The notes under the pieces: generated by a model | The model's input: only the letters and a program-made list of their open reading frames with translations | What the model was told of the DNA's origin: nothing | Databases searched by the model: none | Assembly (NCBI GenBank): GCA_030429105.1 | Contig: JAUIDE010000016.1 | Location: 1-54,855, forward strand | Source: Alphaproteobacteria bacterium | GTDB lineage: Bacteria; Pseudomonadota; Alphaproteobacteria; Rhodobacterales; Rhodobacteraceae | Direction of reading: 5' to 3' | DNA: 54,855 nt | In this document: positions 44,086-52,991 of the stretch, piece by piece | Numbering within the stretch: the stretch's first letter is position 1 | Layout: every line of letters starts with the position of its first letter | Program-made: the position numbers and the translations under genes

Positions 44086-44901
44086 ATGGCGGGCAAGGAA
44101 GACTGGGCCGGCGCGCTCGGCGCCGAATGGGCGCGGAAGGCGGAGGCGACGGACCGGCTGCTCCGCCCGTTCGGGGAGGCGGCGATGGAGGCGCTCGGCC
44201 CGGTCGCCGGGCTCCGCGTGCTCGATCTCGGCTGCGGCGGGGGCGAGACGACGCTGGCGCTGGCCGAAGCGGGGGCGGAGGCGACGGGGGTGGACGTCTC
44301 GCCCGACCTCGTCGCGCTGGCGGAGCGGCGGCGCGCGGACGCGACGGGACGGGCGGCGACGGCGCGCTTCCTCGTCGCGGACGCGGCGGAGGCCGTGTTC
44401 AAGGCGCCGATGCAGGCGCTCTTCTCCCGCTTCGGCGCGATGTTCTTCCCCGATCCGCCGGCGGCCTACGCCCATATCCGCGCCGGGATGGCGCCGGGCG
44501 CGCCGCTCGCCATCGCCTGCTGGCGCACGCCGCGGGAGAACGAATGGGCCTCCCTTCCCCTCATGGCCGCGAAGCCGCACCTGCCCCCCGCCCCGCCGGC
44601 GGACCGGCGCGCGCCCGGCCCCTTCGCCTGGTCGGAACCGGAGGAGAGCTTCGCGCCCCTCCTCCGCGGCGCCGGCTGGCGGGACGTCGCCTGGGCGCCG
44701 GTGGACCTAACGATCCGCCTCGGCGAGGGGCGGGGCGACGACCCGGTGGAGGCGGCGACCGCCTATGCGATGGAGTTCGGCCCCCTCGCCTCCCGCCTCC
44801 GTTCCGAACCGGAGGAGACGGCGCGGCGCGTCGAGGCCGCGGTGCGGGAGGCGATGGCGGCGCGGCTGAAAGACGGCGCGGTCGTCACCGCCACCGCCTG
44901 A
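44086..44901 (+). CDS. Class I SAM-dependent methyltransferase
   Basis: 271 residues. SAM motif I VLDLGCGGGETTLAL near 45-60, acidic residue at the end of strand 2 in GVDVSPDLVALA, and FSRFGAMFFPDP as motif II. The C-terminal segment is compatible with a UbiE/arsenite-methyltransferase-like fold. Substrate unknown. Confidence 0.8.
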   Translation: MAGKEDWAGALGAEWARKAEATDRLLRPFGEAAMEALGPVAGLRVLDLGCGGGETTLALAEAGAEATGVDVSPDLVALAERRRADATGRAATARFLVADAAEAVFKAPMQALFSRFGAMFFPDPPAAYAHIRAGMAPGAPLAIACWRTPRENEWASLPLMAAKPHLPPAPPADRRAPGPFAWSEPEESFAPLLRGAGWRDVAWAPVDLTIRLGEGRGDDPVEAATAYAMEFGPLASRLRSEPEETARRVEAAVREAMAARLKDGAVVTATA

Positions 44902-44907
44902 CTCTCT

Positions 44908-45297
44908 TCACTCCGCCTCGAACTTCAGCGCGACGCCGTTCATGCAGTAGCGGAGGCCCGTCGGCGCCGGCCCGTCCGGAAACACATGGCCGAGATGCGC
45001 GTCGCAGCGGGCGCAGAGCACTTCCGTCCGGCGCATGAAGAAGCTCCGGTCCTCCTTCTCGTCCACCGCCTCGGGGGCGATGGGCGCGTAGAAGCTGGGC
45101 CAACCCGTCCCGCTCTCGAACTTCGTTCCGGCGTCGAAGAGCGGCGCGTCGCAGCAGACGCAGCGGAAGGTTCCGGGGCCCTTGGGGAAATCCTCGTGGC
45201 TCCCCGCCCGCTCCGTGCCGTGGCGGCGGGTGACCTTGTAGGCCTCGGCGCTGAGCTGGGCGCGCCATTCGGCGTCGCTCTTCACGATTTTCTCCAT
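44908..45297 (-). CDS. msrB: Peptide methionine (R)-S-oxide reductase
   Basis: 129 residues from the ATG at 45297, preceded by GGGAG; the longer start at 45324 has no ribosome-binding site. Zinc-binding pairs CVCC (46-49) and CARC (95-98), GTGWPSF and the catalytic Cys118 in RYCMNG are all present. It repairs oxidised methionine residues. Divergent from olsB. Confidence 0.95.
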   Translation of the reverse strand: MEKIVKSDAEWRAQLSAEAYKVTRRHGTERAGSHEDFPKGPGTFRCVCCDAPLFDAGTKFESGTGWPSFYAPIAPEAVDEKEDRSFFMRRTEVLCARCDAHLGHVFPDGPAPTGLRYCMNGVALKFEAE

Positions 45298-45317
45298 TTC
45301 GGCAATACTCCCGCGAG

Positions 45318-45350
45318 GCGTCATGTTTCTGTGTCGGATCGCTATATAAG
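45318..45350 (+). promoter_or_regulatory. Probable olsB promoter with a degenerate Pho box
   Basis: GCGTCAT-GTTT-CTGTGTC at 45318-45335 has two 7-mers with the four-base spacer of a Pho box but only 5/7 and 4/7 matches to CTGTCAT. A good -10, TATAAG, is at 45345-45350, nine bases after the second 7-mer. olsB is phosphate-controlled in some relatives, so the site is worth testing, though it is weak. Confidence 0.35.
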
Positions 45351-45398
45351 CGTTCGGGCGAGGCGGAAAAGCGCCTTGCAAGCGGGAGTGCGGGAGCC

Positions 45399-46151
45399 AT
45401 GGTTCCTTTTTCGCGCGGCGCCCTGACGGCGCGACTGGCGGAGTCTTCCGCCGATATCGAGGCGGCTCAGCGGCTCCGCCACCTGACGTTCATGGAGTTG
45501 CGCGGCGCCGCCCCGCGGCCCGACGGGCGGGATGCGGACGCGCTCGACGATCTCTGCGAGCACATGCTGGTGGAGGACCGGAGGACGGGCCGGCTCGTCT
45601 GCTGCTTCCGGATGCTGCCGCTCGCTTCCGGCGCGGAGATCGACCGGAGCTATTCCGCGCAGTTCTACGATCTCGAAGCGCTCCGCGCCTATGACGCGCC
45701 GATGATGGAGATGGGCCGCTTCTGCGTCCACCCCGAGGCGCGGACGGACCCGAACGTGATCCGCACCGCCTGGTCCGCCATGGCCGCCTATGTCGATTCG
45801 CGGGGGGTCGAGCTTCTCTTCGGCTGTTCGAGTTTCGACGGCACGGATGCGGAGACCTATGCGGACGCCTTCGCGCTCCTCAAGACGAAGCATCTCGCGC
45901 CGAAGCGCTGGCTGCCGCGGGTGAAGGCGCCGCGCACCTTCCCCTTCGCGCGCCTCCTCCGCTTCCGCCGGCCGGACCTGAAGGCGGCGGCGGCGAAGAT
46001 GCCGCCGCTGCTGCGCACCTATCTGATGATGGGCGGCTGGGTCTCCGACCATGCGGTGGTGGACCAGAACCTCAACACGCTGCACGTCTTCACCGGGCTG
46101 GAGGTGAAGCGCGTGCCGCCCTCCCGCGTGCGGCTGCTTATGGGCGGCTGA
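45399..46151 (+). CDS. olsB: L-ornithine N-alpha-acyltransferase
   Basis: 250 residues, acyl-homoserine-lactone-synthase/GNAT-like fold. Conserved blocks [55 protein letters not shown] and [10 protein letters not shown] identify OlsB. It adds a 3-hydroxy fatty acid from ACP to ornithine, the first step to phosphorus-free ornithine lipids. olsA is not adjacent. Confidence 0.9.
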   Translation: MVPFSRGALTARLAESSADIEAAQRLRHLTFMELRGAAPRPDGRDADALDDLCEHMLVEDRRTGRLVCCFRMLPLASGAEIDRSYSAQFYDLEALRAYDAPMMEMGRFCVHPEARTDPNVIRTAWSAMAAYVDSRGVELLFGCSSFDGTDAETYADAFALLKTKHLAPKRWLPRVKAPRTFPFARLLRFRRPDLKAAAAKMPPLLRTYLMMGGWVSDHAVVDQNLNTLHVFTGLEVKRVPPSRVRLLMGG

Positions 46152-46158
46152 GGCCCGG

Positions 46159-46863
46159 TCAGACGCTGACGCCGAAGAGAAGGCCCACCCCGGCGGTCAC
46201 CGCCATCGCGAAGGCGCCCCAGAAGACGACCCTGAGCGTCGCGCGAAGAAGCGGCGCCGCACCCGCCCGCGCCCCGAGCGCGCCGAGGACGGCCAGCGCG
46301 ACAAGCGTCACGATGAGGACGACGGGAATGACCGAACCCGCCGGCGCCGCCAGCGCGGCGAGAAGCGGCACGGCCGCCGCGGCGCTGAAGGTCGCGGCGG
46401 AGACGAAGGCGGCCTGGAGCGGCCTGGCCGCATGGGCCTCGGAAAGCCCCAGCTCGTCCCGCACATGCGCGCCGAGCGCGTCCTTCGCGGTCAGCTCGGC
46501 GGCGACGAGCCGGGCGGTTTCCGCGCTGAGGCCCCGCTCGCGGTAGATCGCCGCCAGCTCCTCCAGTTCGGCCTCGGGCGTGGCCGCCAGCGCCTCGCGC
46601 TCGCGCGCGATGTCCGCCCGCTCCGTGTCCGACTGGGAGGAGACGGAGACATATTCGCCCGCCGCCATCGACATCGCCCCGGCCGTGAGCGCGGCGAGGC
46701 CCGCTATGGCGATGGCGTCGGAAGATGACCCGGCAGCCGCGACGCCGACGATCAGGGACGCGACGGAGACGATCCCGTCATTCGCGCCGAGCACCGCGGC
46801 GCGGAGCCAGCCGCTTCTCAGGAGGTAATGGGGATCGTCGGGATGCGCGGTCGAAGCAGGCAT
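46159..46863 (-). CDS. VIT1/CCC1 family iron or manganese transporter
   Basis: 234 residues. N-terminal RAAVLGANDGIVSVASLIVGVAAA and AGAMSMAAGEYVSVSSQSDTERADI are the two signature helices of the VIT family, with a cytosolic metal-binding loop rich in Glu (EREALAATPEAELEELAAIYRERG) and three further C-terminal helices. It moves Fe2+ or Mn2+ out of the cytoplasm. Convergent with olsB. Confidence 0.92.
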   Translation of the reverse strand: MPASTAHPDDPHYLLRSGWLRAAVLGANDGIVSVASLIVGVAAAGSSSDAIAIAGLAALTAGAMSMAAGEYVSVSSQSDTERADIAREREALAATPEAELEELAAIYRERGLSAETARLVAAELTAKDALGAHVRDELGLSEAHAARPLQAAFVSAATFSAAAAVPLLAALAAPAGSVIPVVLIVTLVALAVLGALGARAGAAPLLRATLRVVFWGAFAMAVTAGVGLLFGVSV

Positions 46864-46920
46864 GGCGGGCCTTTCCGGGTTTGCCGCGGTGGGGGCGGGC
46901 CGCGCCGCGCATCCCCCGGC

Positions 46921-47583
46921 CTATTCCTTCCGCCTCGCCTTGCCCAGCACCATCTTCTGCCCGGCGAGCGACGCCTGCGGCCCGAACCAGGCATAGGCGA
47001 GCAGCGCCGGCTCCCGGTCCGACACCGTGATGCGGTGGCTGTGGCCGGGCGGGTTGAAGATCAGCGATCCCGGCGCCCAGACGCCGAGATGATTCTCCGA
47101 AACCGCGCCGGAAAGGCAGACATAGCTCTCCTCGATGTCGTCATGCGCATGGGCCGGATAGGTGCAGCCCGGCGCGAAGAGGACGATTCCGAGGATGACA
47201 TCGGCGGAGATCACCGGCCCGTTCGGCCCGGCGAATTCGGCATAGGCGTAGGATTTCTCCAGCGACTTCGGCAGCTTCTCGTAGCCGTAGCGCCAGATCA
47301 GCCGGTCGGAGAGGGCGTCGATCGCGCGGGCGACGGCGCCCGTCCGCTCCTGCCGCGCCTCGTCCAGCGCGCGGCGGAGATGGGCGGCGACGGGCTTTCC
47401 CTCCGGCGGGTCGAGCCGGAGCGGCGTAGTCGGCTTCATCAGCCGGCTCACCGCCTCCCGCACGCCGCGCTGGTGTCGGCGGATGACCTCGCTGCCGCCC
47501 GAGGGGAGGAAGCGATAAAGCTCGTAGAACTCGCGGAGGAGGTAGAGCCAGTTCGGATCGTCGGAGATGCGCGGGCCGGTCAT
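46921..47583 (-). CDS. dddL: Dimethylsulfoniopropionate lyase DddL
   Basis: 220 residues. The WLYLLREFYELYRF N terminus, YGYEKLPKSLEKSYAYAEFAGPNGPVIS and the C-terminal cupin are characteristic of DddL. Metal ligands are His145, His147 and Glu151 in YPAHAHDDIEESY and His183 in SHRIT, with Tyr154 a candidate catalytic base. It cleaves DMSP to dimethyl sulfide and acrylate. No dedicated DMSP importer or acrylate gene is adjacent. Confidence 0.9.
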   Translation of the reverse strand: MTGPRISDDPNWLYLLREFYELYRFLPSGGSEVIRRHQRGVREAVSRLMKPTTPLRLDPPEGKPVAAHLRRALDEARQERTGAVARAIDALSDRLIWRYGYEKLPKSLEKSYAYAEFAGPNGPVISADVILGIVLFAPGCTYPAHAHDDIEESYVCLSGAVSENHLGVWAPGSLIFNPPGHSHRITVSDREPALLAYAWFGPQASLAGQKMVLGKARRKE

Positions 47584-47666
47584 GCGCGTTGATCCCTGTC
47601 GACGCCGCGCCGGTCAAGCCCGGAAAATCCGCTGGCGCGCGACGCGGGCGCGGCTAATCTCCGCCC

Positions 47667-48611
47667 ATGCTCAAGATCGACCCCGCGCTCTTCCGCCCCG
47701 ACTCCGTCTCCCCCGAAACCCGCGCCCATGTCGAGGCGCTGGAGGCCGCGCTCGCCGTCGCGCCGAAGCCGCACGAGACGCCGGTGGAGGCGAGCCGGCA
47801 GGCGCGGATCGAGGGGCGCGGCGTCTTCCCCCCCGCCGGGCCGCTGCCGGGCTCCGAATGGGTCGAGGCGCCGACCATTCCGGGCCGCGCGCGCCTGACC
47901 CCGGCGCCCGGAGCCCCGACCGGGCTCTACATCCATATTCACGGCGGCGGGTGGACCCTCGGACTCCCCGACCAGTATGACCGCTGGAACCAGCATCTGG
48001 CGCAGGAGACGGGCTGCGCCGTCCTCTCGATCCAGTATCGCCTTGCGCCGGAGAACCCCTGGCCCGCCTGCGCGGAGGATTGCGAGGCGGGCGCGGTCTG
48101 GGCGCTGGAGGAGGCGGCGCGGATGGGCGCCCCCCGCGTCGTGATCGGGGGGGAGAGCGCGGGCGCGCATCTCTCCGTCGTCACGCTCCTCCGCCTCCGG
48201 GCGCGGGGGATGGCGGGGCGGATCGCGGGGGCGAACCTCTCCTACGGCGTGTTCGACGTGGGCCTCACCCCCTCGGCGCGGAACTGGGGCGCGCGGCAGC
48301 TCGTGCTCTCGACCCCGACGATGGACTGGTTTTCGGGCAATCTCGGGCCGGTGGACAAGACCTCCCCCGAAGTCTCCCCGCTCCGCGCCGACCTTTCGGG
48401 GATGCCCCCCGCGCTCTTCCAGGTCGGGACGGAGGACCCGCTGATGGACGACAGCCTCCTCATGGCCGCGCGCTGGGCCGCGTCGGGGGCGGAGGCGCGG
48501 CTCGAGGTTCATCCGGGCGGCGTCCACGGCTTCGACATGTTCGACATCGGGATCGGCCGCGCCGCGCGGGCAAAAGCCGCCGCCTTCCTGAAAGACTGCT
48601 TCGCCGCATGA
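47667..48611 (+). CDS. Alpha/beta hydrolase, hormone-sensitive-lipase family
   Basis: 314 residues. Oxyanion motif HIHGGGWTLG near residue 90, nucleophile Ser in GGESAGAHLS, acid Asp in GTEDPLMDD and His in HPGGVHGFD. This is a carboxylesterase of the bacterial HSL family; the natural substrate is unknown. No signal peptide. It overlaps the downstream methyltransferase by ATGA. Confidence 0.88.
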   Translation: MLKIDPALFRPDSVSPETRAHVEALEAALAVAPKPHETPVEASRQARIEGRGVFPPAGPLPGSEWVEAPTIPGRARLTPAPGAPTGLYIHIHGGGWTLGLPDQYDRWNQHLAQETGCAVLSIQYRLAPENPWPACAEDCEAGAVWALEEAARMGAPRVVIGGESAGAHLSVVTLLRLRARGMAGRIAGANLSYGVFDVGLTPSARNWGARQLVLSTPTMDWFSGNLGPVDKTSPEVSPLRADLSGMPPALFQVGTEDPLMDDSLLMAARWAASGAEARLEVHPGGVHGFDMFDIGIGRAARAKAAAFLKDCFAA

Positions 48612-49306
48612 GCCGCGCCGTCAACGACCTGACGGCGCTGGCGGACCGGTTCGGCTCGGACAAGGGCTCGGCCAAGCACCGCTACACCGAGCTTTATCAC
48701 ATGCTCTTTTCCCCTTACCGGGACAGGGCGGTGACGCTCCTGGAAATGGGCCTGATGATCGGCGGACCGGAGCATGGCGCGCCCGCGGATCGCGCGGTGG
48801 CGGAGCCGCCCTCCGTCGCCATGTGGCTCGAATACTTCCCGAAGGGCCGGGTGATCGGCCTCGACGTCTCGGATTTCTCCGCCCACCAGACGGAGCGCTT
48901 CCGCTTCATCCGCTGCGACATGGACGAGCGGGCGAATATCGACCGCGCGGCGGAGGAGATCGCGGCCCTCGGCGCGCCCGACATCGTGATCGACGACGCC
49001 AGCCACGCCTCGGCCCACCAGCAGGACGGGTTCCTCGCCCTCTTCCCCGTTCTGAAATCCGGCGGGCTCTATGTGATCGAGGACCTGCGCTGGCAGCCCC
49101 CGGCCTACGAGGCGAAGCGGAAAGGCTTCACGAAGACGGCGGCGCTCTTCCAGTCCTTCCTCACGACGGGCGAGTTCGCACATGCCGATCCCGCCTATGC
49201 GGCGGCGATGAACGCGCTCCGCCCCTCGATCTCCGGCTGCTTCGTCTTTCAGGCGCGGTGGCAGAAGGCGCGGCGGGATCAGGTGGCGGTGATCCACAAG
49301 CTCTGA
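48608..49306 (+). CDS. SAM-dependent methyltransferase, TylF/macrocin-O-methyltransferase-like
   Basis: 232 residues. It opens LADRFGSDKGSAKHRYTELYHMLFSPYRD, then LLEMGLMIGG as the SAM-binding turn, VIGLDVSDFS, and DIVIDDASHASAHQQDGFLALFPVLKSGGLYVIEDL with the metal-binding Asp pair typical of this group. It is co-translated with the esterase and convergent with ggt, one base apart. The acceptor may be a sugar or small metabolite; not known. Confidence 0.78.
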   Translation: MSRAVNDLTALADRFGSDKGSAKHRYTELYHMLFSPYRDRAVTLLEMGLMIGGPEHGAPADRAVAEPPSVAMWLEYFPKGRVIGLDVSDFSAHQTERFRFIRCDMDERANIDRAAEEIAALGAPDIVIDDASHASAHQQDGFLALFPVLKSGGLYVIEDLRWQPPAYEAKRKGFTKTAALFQSFLTTGEFAHADPAYAAAMNALRPSISGCFVFQARWQKARRDQVAVIHKL

Positions 49307-49307
49307 C

Positions 49308-51008
49308 TCACTCCCCGATCGCCACGCCCTCCCGCCGCGGGTCCGCGGCGCCGGTCAGCCCCCCGGGCGCGATCCGGAGAATCGCGAGCCCGGAATTGAG
49401 GTTCCGCACCCGCGGCTCCAGCCCGTAAGCGGCGAAGGTCTCCGCCAGAGCCGCCGCCTCCGTATTCTCCTCCAGATCGACGGCTGCGCCGAAGGCGGTC
49501 ACATGCCCCGCCGAAGCGGCCTCGGCCGGGCTCATCCCCCAGGCCTCCATCGCGAGCAGGGCCTGCGCGACGTAAGGGATGATCCGCGCCCCGCCGGGCG
49601 AGCCGAGGGCGAGAACCGGCGCGCCCTCCCGCAGCGCGATGGTCGGCGCCATGGAGGAGCGGGGGCGCTTGCCGCCCTCCACCCGGTTGGCGACGGGCGC
49701 GCCGCCCTCCTCCGCCCTGAAGCTGAAATCGGTCAGCTCGTTGTTGAGGAGATAGCCGTTGGCCATGAGGCGGGAGCCGAAGCCGGTCTCGATGGTGGTC
49801 GTCATGGAGACGACGTTCCCCGCCGCGTCGCGGATCACGAAATGGCTGGTGCCGGGCCGCTCCGCCGAGCGGTCCGGAGCCCGGAGCGCGCCTTCCTTCC
49901 ACGGCGGCTCGCCGGGCTTCGGCTCCCCCGCCCGCTCCGGCGAGATCAGCGCGGCGCGGCTGTCCATGTAGCCGGGGTTCAGCAATCCCTCCGGCATCGC
50001 CACGAAATCGGCGTCGGCCATGTAGAGGCCCCGGTCCGCGAAGGCCAGCCGCGTCGCCTCGGCGAAGACGCGCCAGCCCCCCGGCGAGGGCTCCGCGCCG
50101 ATCCCCGCCCGCTCCGTCAGCATCAGGATCTGCCCGACCGTCAGCGCGCCGGAAGAAGGCGGGCCCATGCCGCAGACCTCCATCGCCCGCCACGGCGCGC
50201 AGACGGGCGGGCGCGGCTTCGCCTCGTAGGCTTCGAGGTCGCGGCGGGTCATCAGGCCCGGATTGACCGCCGCGCCGCGCACCACATGGACGATGTTGGC
50301 CGCGAGATCGCCGCGATAGAAGGGCGCCGCCCCCTCCGCCGCGAAGCGCCGGAACGTCGCCGCGAGCGCGGGGTTGCGGAGCGTCGATCCCGCTTCGAGC
50401 GGCGCGCCGCCGGGCAGGAAATAGGCGGCTGTCGCCGGGAAGAGCGCGAGCCCCTCCGCCGCTTCCGCCACCGAAGCGGCCAGCCGGGGGGAGACCGGGA
50501 AGCCCTCCTCCGCCAGCCTGATCGCCGGCGCGGCGAGCCGCTCCCTCGGCAAGACCCCATGCCCATCATGGAGCGCCTGCAACAGCGCCGGTGTCCCCGG
50601 CACGCCGACCGAGCGCCCGCCCGGCACCGCCTCGCGGAAGCCCATCGGCGCGCCGTCCTTCATCCAGTAATCCGGCCGAGCCGCCGCCGGCGCCGTCTCC
50701 CGCCCGTCCCATGTCGTGAGCGCGCGCGTCGCCGCGTCCCAGTGCAGCGCGAGGGCCCCGCCGCCGAGGCCGGAGCTTTGCGGCTCGACGAGCGTGAGCG
50801 CGAGCTGGACAGCCACCGCCGCGTCCGCCGCGGAACCGCCTTCGCGCAATATCTCCGCCCCGGCCTCCGCCGCGAGCGGATGGGCCGCGATCACCATCCA
50901 GCGCGCCGCCGTCACATCCTCCGCCGCGCCGACCGCGAAGGTCCGCTCCGGCTGCGCCTGCGCAAGGGCGGCGGCGGGCAGAAGCGCGAAAAGAAGCGCC
51001 CTCAGCAC
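49308..51008 (-). CDS. ggt: Gamma-glutamyltransferase
   Basis: 566 residues with a signal peptide (MLRALLFALLPAAALAQ). The precursor should self-cleave before the catalytic Thr in RPGTSHFVI about residue 395, giving large and small subunits. GGSAADAAVAVQLAL, SSGLGGG and the late GSPGGARI oxyanion site are present. It degrades gamma-glutamyl compounds such as glutathione in the periplasm. It overlaps the upstream dehydrogenase gene by 7 bp. Confidence 0.93.
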   Translation of the reverse strand: MLRALLFALLPAAALAQAQPERTFAVGAAEDVTAARWMVIAAHPLAAEAGAEILREGGSAADAAVAVQLALTLVEPQSSGLGGGALALHWDAATRALTTWDGRETAPAAARPDYWMKDGAPMGFREAVPGGRSVGVPGTPALLQALHDGHGVLPRERLAAPAIRLAEEGFPVSPRLAASVAEAAEGLALFPATAAYFLPGGAPLEAGSTLRNPALAATFRRFAAEGAAPFYRGDLAANIVHVVRGAAVNPGLMTRRDLEAYEAKPRPPVCAPWRAMEVCGMGPPSSGALTVGQILMLTERAGIGAEPSPGGWRVFAEATRLAFADRGLYMADADFVAMPEGLLNPGYMDSRAALISPERAGEPKPGEPPWKEGALRAPDRSAERPGTSHFVIRDAAGNVVSMTTTIETGFGSRLMANGYLLNNELTDFSFRAEEGGAPVANRVEGGKRPRSSMAPTIALREGAPVLALGSPGGARIIPYVAQALLAMEAWGMSPAEAASAGHVTAFGAAVDLEENTEAAALAETFAAYGLEPRVRNLNSGLAILRIAPGGLTGAADPRREGVAIGE

Positions 51009-52000
51009 AGCGCGACCAGCTCCCGATGCAGCGAGGCGGGGATCGTCACCCCCTCCTCCGGCGTCAGCGGCCGCGTCGCCGCGCGGCGCATTCCGGGGAG
51101 GCGGACGCCCTCCTCCTCCAGCAGCGCGCGGAAGAGTCGCTCGCCATGCGCCGCCGCGTCCGGCCCGCCGAGCCGCTCCGGCGCGAAGGCGAGGATGAGC
51201 TGGCCGCCGAGCGCGGGCCCCGCCCCGTCATCCTCCGCCTCGATCTCCAGCGAGGTCAGCTCCCCGATCAGCGGCCCGGCCAGCAGGTCCACCATCAGCG
51301 CGAGCGCGGCGCCCTTGTAGCCGCCGAAGGGGGACTGCGCCCCGGCGAGGATCGCCTCCGGGTCACGCGTCGGGCGCCCGTCCGGCCCGATCCCGGCGCC
51401 CTCGGGGGCGAGATGCCCGTCCCGCGCCGCGATCATCACCTCACCGCGCGCGGTGAGGGAGGAGGCCTGGTCGAAGATCATGGGAGCCTGGCCTGGCCGC
51501 GGCCAGCCGAAGGCCATCGGGTTGGTCCCGAACACCTTTCTGCGCCCGCCCGCCATGTGGACGTAAGGCGGCGAGGAGGTGAAGGCCATCGCCGCGAGCC
51601 CCATCTCCGTCAGCGTCTCCACCTCGGGCCAGAGCGCCGCGAAGTGGAGGCAGCGGCGGATCGCCAGCGCCGCCACGCCCTGCTCTTTCGCCAGCGCGCC
51701 GAGCGCGGGGAGGCCGCTCTCATGCGCGACGGGGCAGAAGCCCCGATCCCCCTCCATCCGGATCACGGAACCCTCGGTCGCCGCGACTGCCGGCCGCGCC
51801 CGCCCGTTCGCCTTGCGGGAGCGAATCGCCCCCGCATAGCCCGCGCAGCGGAAAAGCCCGTGGGATTTCGCCCCGTCCCGCTCCGCCCGCCACATGCAGC
51901 GGGCGATGGGGCGGGCGTTCTCCTCGTCCGCCCCCGCGGCGCGGAGGACGGAGAGGGCGAGGTCCATGACCTCGTCGAGCGTCAGGCGGATATCGGTCAT
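51002..52000 (-). CDS. Malate/L-lactate dehydrogenase (Ldh2) family oxidoreductase
   Basis: 332 residues from the ATG at 52000. Family features are the N-terminal helical segment, HGLFRCAGYAGAIRSRKANG, the NADP-binding FGTNPMAFGWPRPG and PFGGYKGAALALMVDLLAG. Members reduce 2-oxo acids, ureidoglycolate or cyclic imines such as pyrroline-2-carboxylate. Linkage to ggt suggests an amino-acid-derived substrate, but this is inference. Confidence 0.82.
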   Translation of the reverse strand: MTDIRLTLDEVMDLALSVLRAAGADEENARPIARCMWRAERDGAKSHGLFRCAGYAGAIRSRKANGRARPAVAATEGSVIRMEGDRGFCPVAHESGLPALGALAKEQGVAALAIRRCLHFAALWPEVETLTEMGLAAMAFTSSPPYVHMAGGRRKVFGTNPMAFGWPRPGQAPMIFDQASSLTARGEVMIAARDGHLAPEGAGIGPDGRPTRDPEAILAGAQSPFGGYKGAALALMVDLLAGPLIGELTSLEIEAEDDGAGPALGGQLILAFAPERLGGPDAAAHGERLFRALLEEEGVRLPGMRRAATRPLTPEEGVTIPASLHRELVALC

Positions 52001-52082
52001 GCGCGGCTCCCGGCGTCGCCGGAGCCTAGCCTGCGCCGCTGCTCGCGCGAAAGCGGGAAAACAGCGAGTGCGGCCGCCCCGC

Positions 52083-52139
52083 GCGACCCCGACAGGCCGG
52101 CGAGCGCCGGCCTGCGTTGGTCGCATGTGCTCTCGGGGT
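52083..52139. repeat. Structured intergenic element between ctrA and the Ldh2-family gene
   Basis: A 42-base hairpin at 52083-52124 has a GCGACC/GGTCGC base stem, a symmetric 5/5 internal loop and an 8-bp AGGCCGGC/GCCGGCCT upper stem with loop GAGC. An alternative outer stem pairs ACCCCGA (52086-52092) with TCGGGGT (52133-52139). It lies within the 178-bp gap 52001-52178; no gene is visible there. Confidence 0.5.
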
Positions 52140-52148
52140 CTTCGGCCC

Positions 52149-52170
52149 GGCGCCGGAGCGGGCCGGCGCC
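52149..52170 (-). terminator. Hairpin downstream of ctrA
   Basis: GGCGCCGG pairs perfectly with CCGGCGCC around a six-base loop, nine bases after the ctrA stop codon. No U-tract, so it may work with Rho or act only as a 3' stabiliser. Confidence 0.55.
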
Positions 52171-52178
52171 CTGCGCGA

Positions 52179-52895
52179 TCAGGCCATCGCGGCGGCGCGG
52201 GTCGCCGGGGAATGAGCGGGCGCCGGGTCGCGCAGCACATAGCCGCGGCCCCAGACCGTCTCGATGTAATTGTCGCCGCCCGTCGCCGCGGAGAGCTTCT
52301 TGCGGAGCTTGCAGATGAAGACGTCGATGATCTTCAGCTCCGGCTCGTCCATGCCGCCATAGAGATGGTTGAGGAACATCTCCTTCGTAAGCGTCGTGCC
52401 CTTGCGGAGGCTGAGAAGCTCCAGCATCTGGTATTCCTTGCCGGTGAGGTGCACGGGCGCGCCGCCGACCTCCACCGTCTTCGCGTCCAGGTTGACCGCG
52501 ACCTTGCCGGTCGAGATCACGGACTGCGCATGGCCCTTCGAGCGGCGGACGATGGCGTGGATGCGCGCCACCAGCTCGTCCCGGTTGAAGGGCTTCGTCA
52601 TGTAGTCGTCCGCGCCGAAGCCGAAGCCGCGCAGCTTGTCGTCCGTCTCGGAAAGGCCGGAAAGGATGAGAATCGGCGTCTCCACCTTCGCGACGCGAAG
52701 GGATTTCAGCACCTCGTAGCCCGACATGTCAGGCAGGTTGATGTCGAGGAGAATCAGGTCGTAGTCGTAGAGCTTGGCCAGCTCGATCCCGTCTTCCCCC
52801 TGGTCAGTCGCGAAAACGTTCAGATTCGCCTTCGACAGCATCATCTCGATGCTGCGGGAGGTCGAATGATCGTCCTCGATCAAGAGCACACGCAT
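52179..52895 (-). CDS. ctrA: Cell-cycle response regulator CtrA
   Basis: 238 residues from the ATG at 52895 (MRVLLIEDD), preferred over 52904 because GGAAGGG is correctly spaced only for the inner ATG. OmpR-type regulator: receiver domain with phospho-acceptor Asp51 ([13 protein letters not shown]), the invariant KPF, and a C-terminal winged helix ([17 protein letters not shown]...[14 protein letters not shown]...[10 protein letters not shown]). CtrA controls cell-cycle, motility and gene-transfer-agent genes in alphaproteobacteria. sciP lies directly upstream. Confidence 0.97.
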   Translation of the reverse strand: MRVLLIEDDHSTSRSIEMMLSKANLNVFATDQGEDGIELAKLYDYDLILLDINLPDMSGYEVLKSLRVAKVETPILILSGLSETDDKLRGFGFGADDYMTKPFNRDELVARIHAIVRRSKGHAQSVISTGKVAVNLDAKTVEVGGAPVHLTGKEYQMLELLSLRKGTTLTKEMFLNHLYGGMDEPELKIIDVFICKLRKKLSAATGGDNYIETVWGRGYVLRDPAPAHSPATRAAAMA

Positions 52896-52923
52896 GTCGT
52901 TCATCCCTTCCGTGGAACACCCG

Positions 52924-52984
52924 TTAAGATTGATGCCACGTTAAGGGAAAAAAGGTAAACGACGTGTTACCGCCGGTTAACCGG
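52924..52984 (-). promoter_or_regulatory. sciP-ctrA intergenic region with TTAA motifs and a GGTTAACC palindrome
   Basis: TTAA occurs at 52924, 52941 and 52977. The last lies in a perfect 12-bp palindrome CCGGTTAACCGG (52973-52984) that contains the CtrA half-site TTAACC on both strands. An additional GGTAA/TTACC inverted repeat is at 52954-52971. In DNA this GC-rich the clustering suggests CtrA autoregulation. No GANTC methylation site was seen. Confidence 0.45.
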
Positions 52985-52991
52985 AAACGAA

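Noticed and set aside
52001-52178. tRNA or CRISPR in the ctrA downstream gap
   Set aside because: The hairpins do not form a cloverleaf and no spaced direct repeats are present; no CRISPR or tRNA was seen anywhere in the window.
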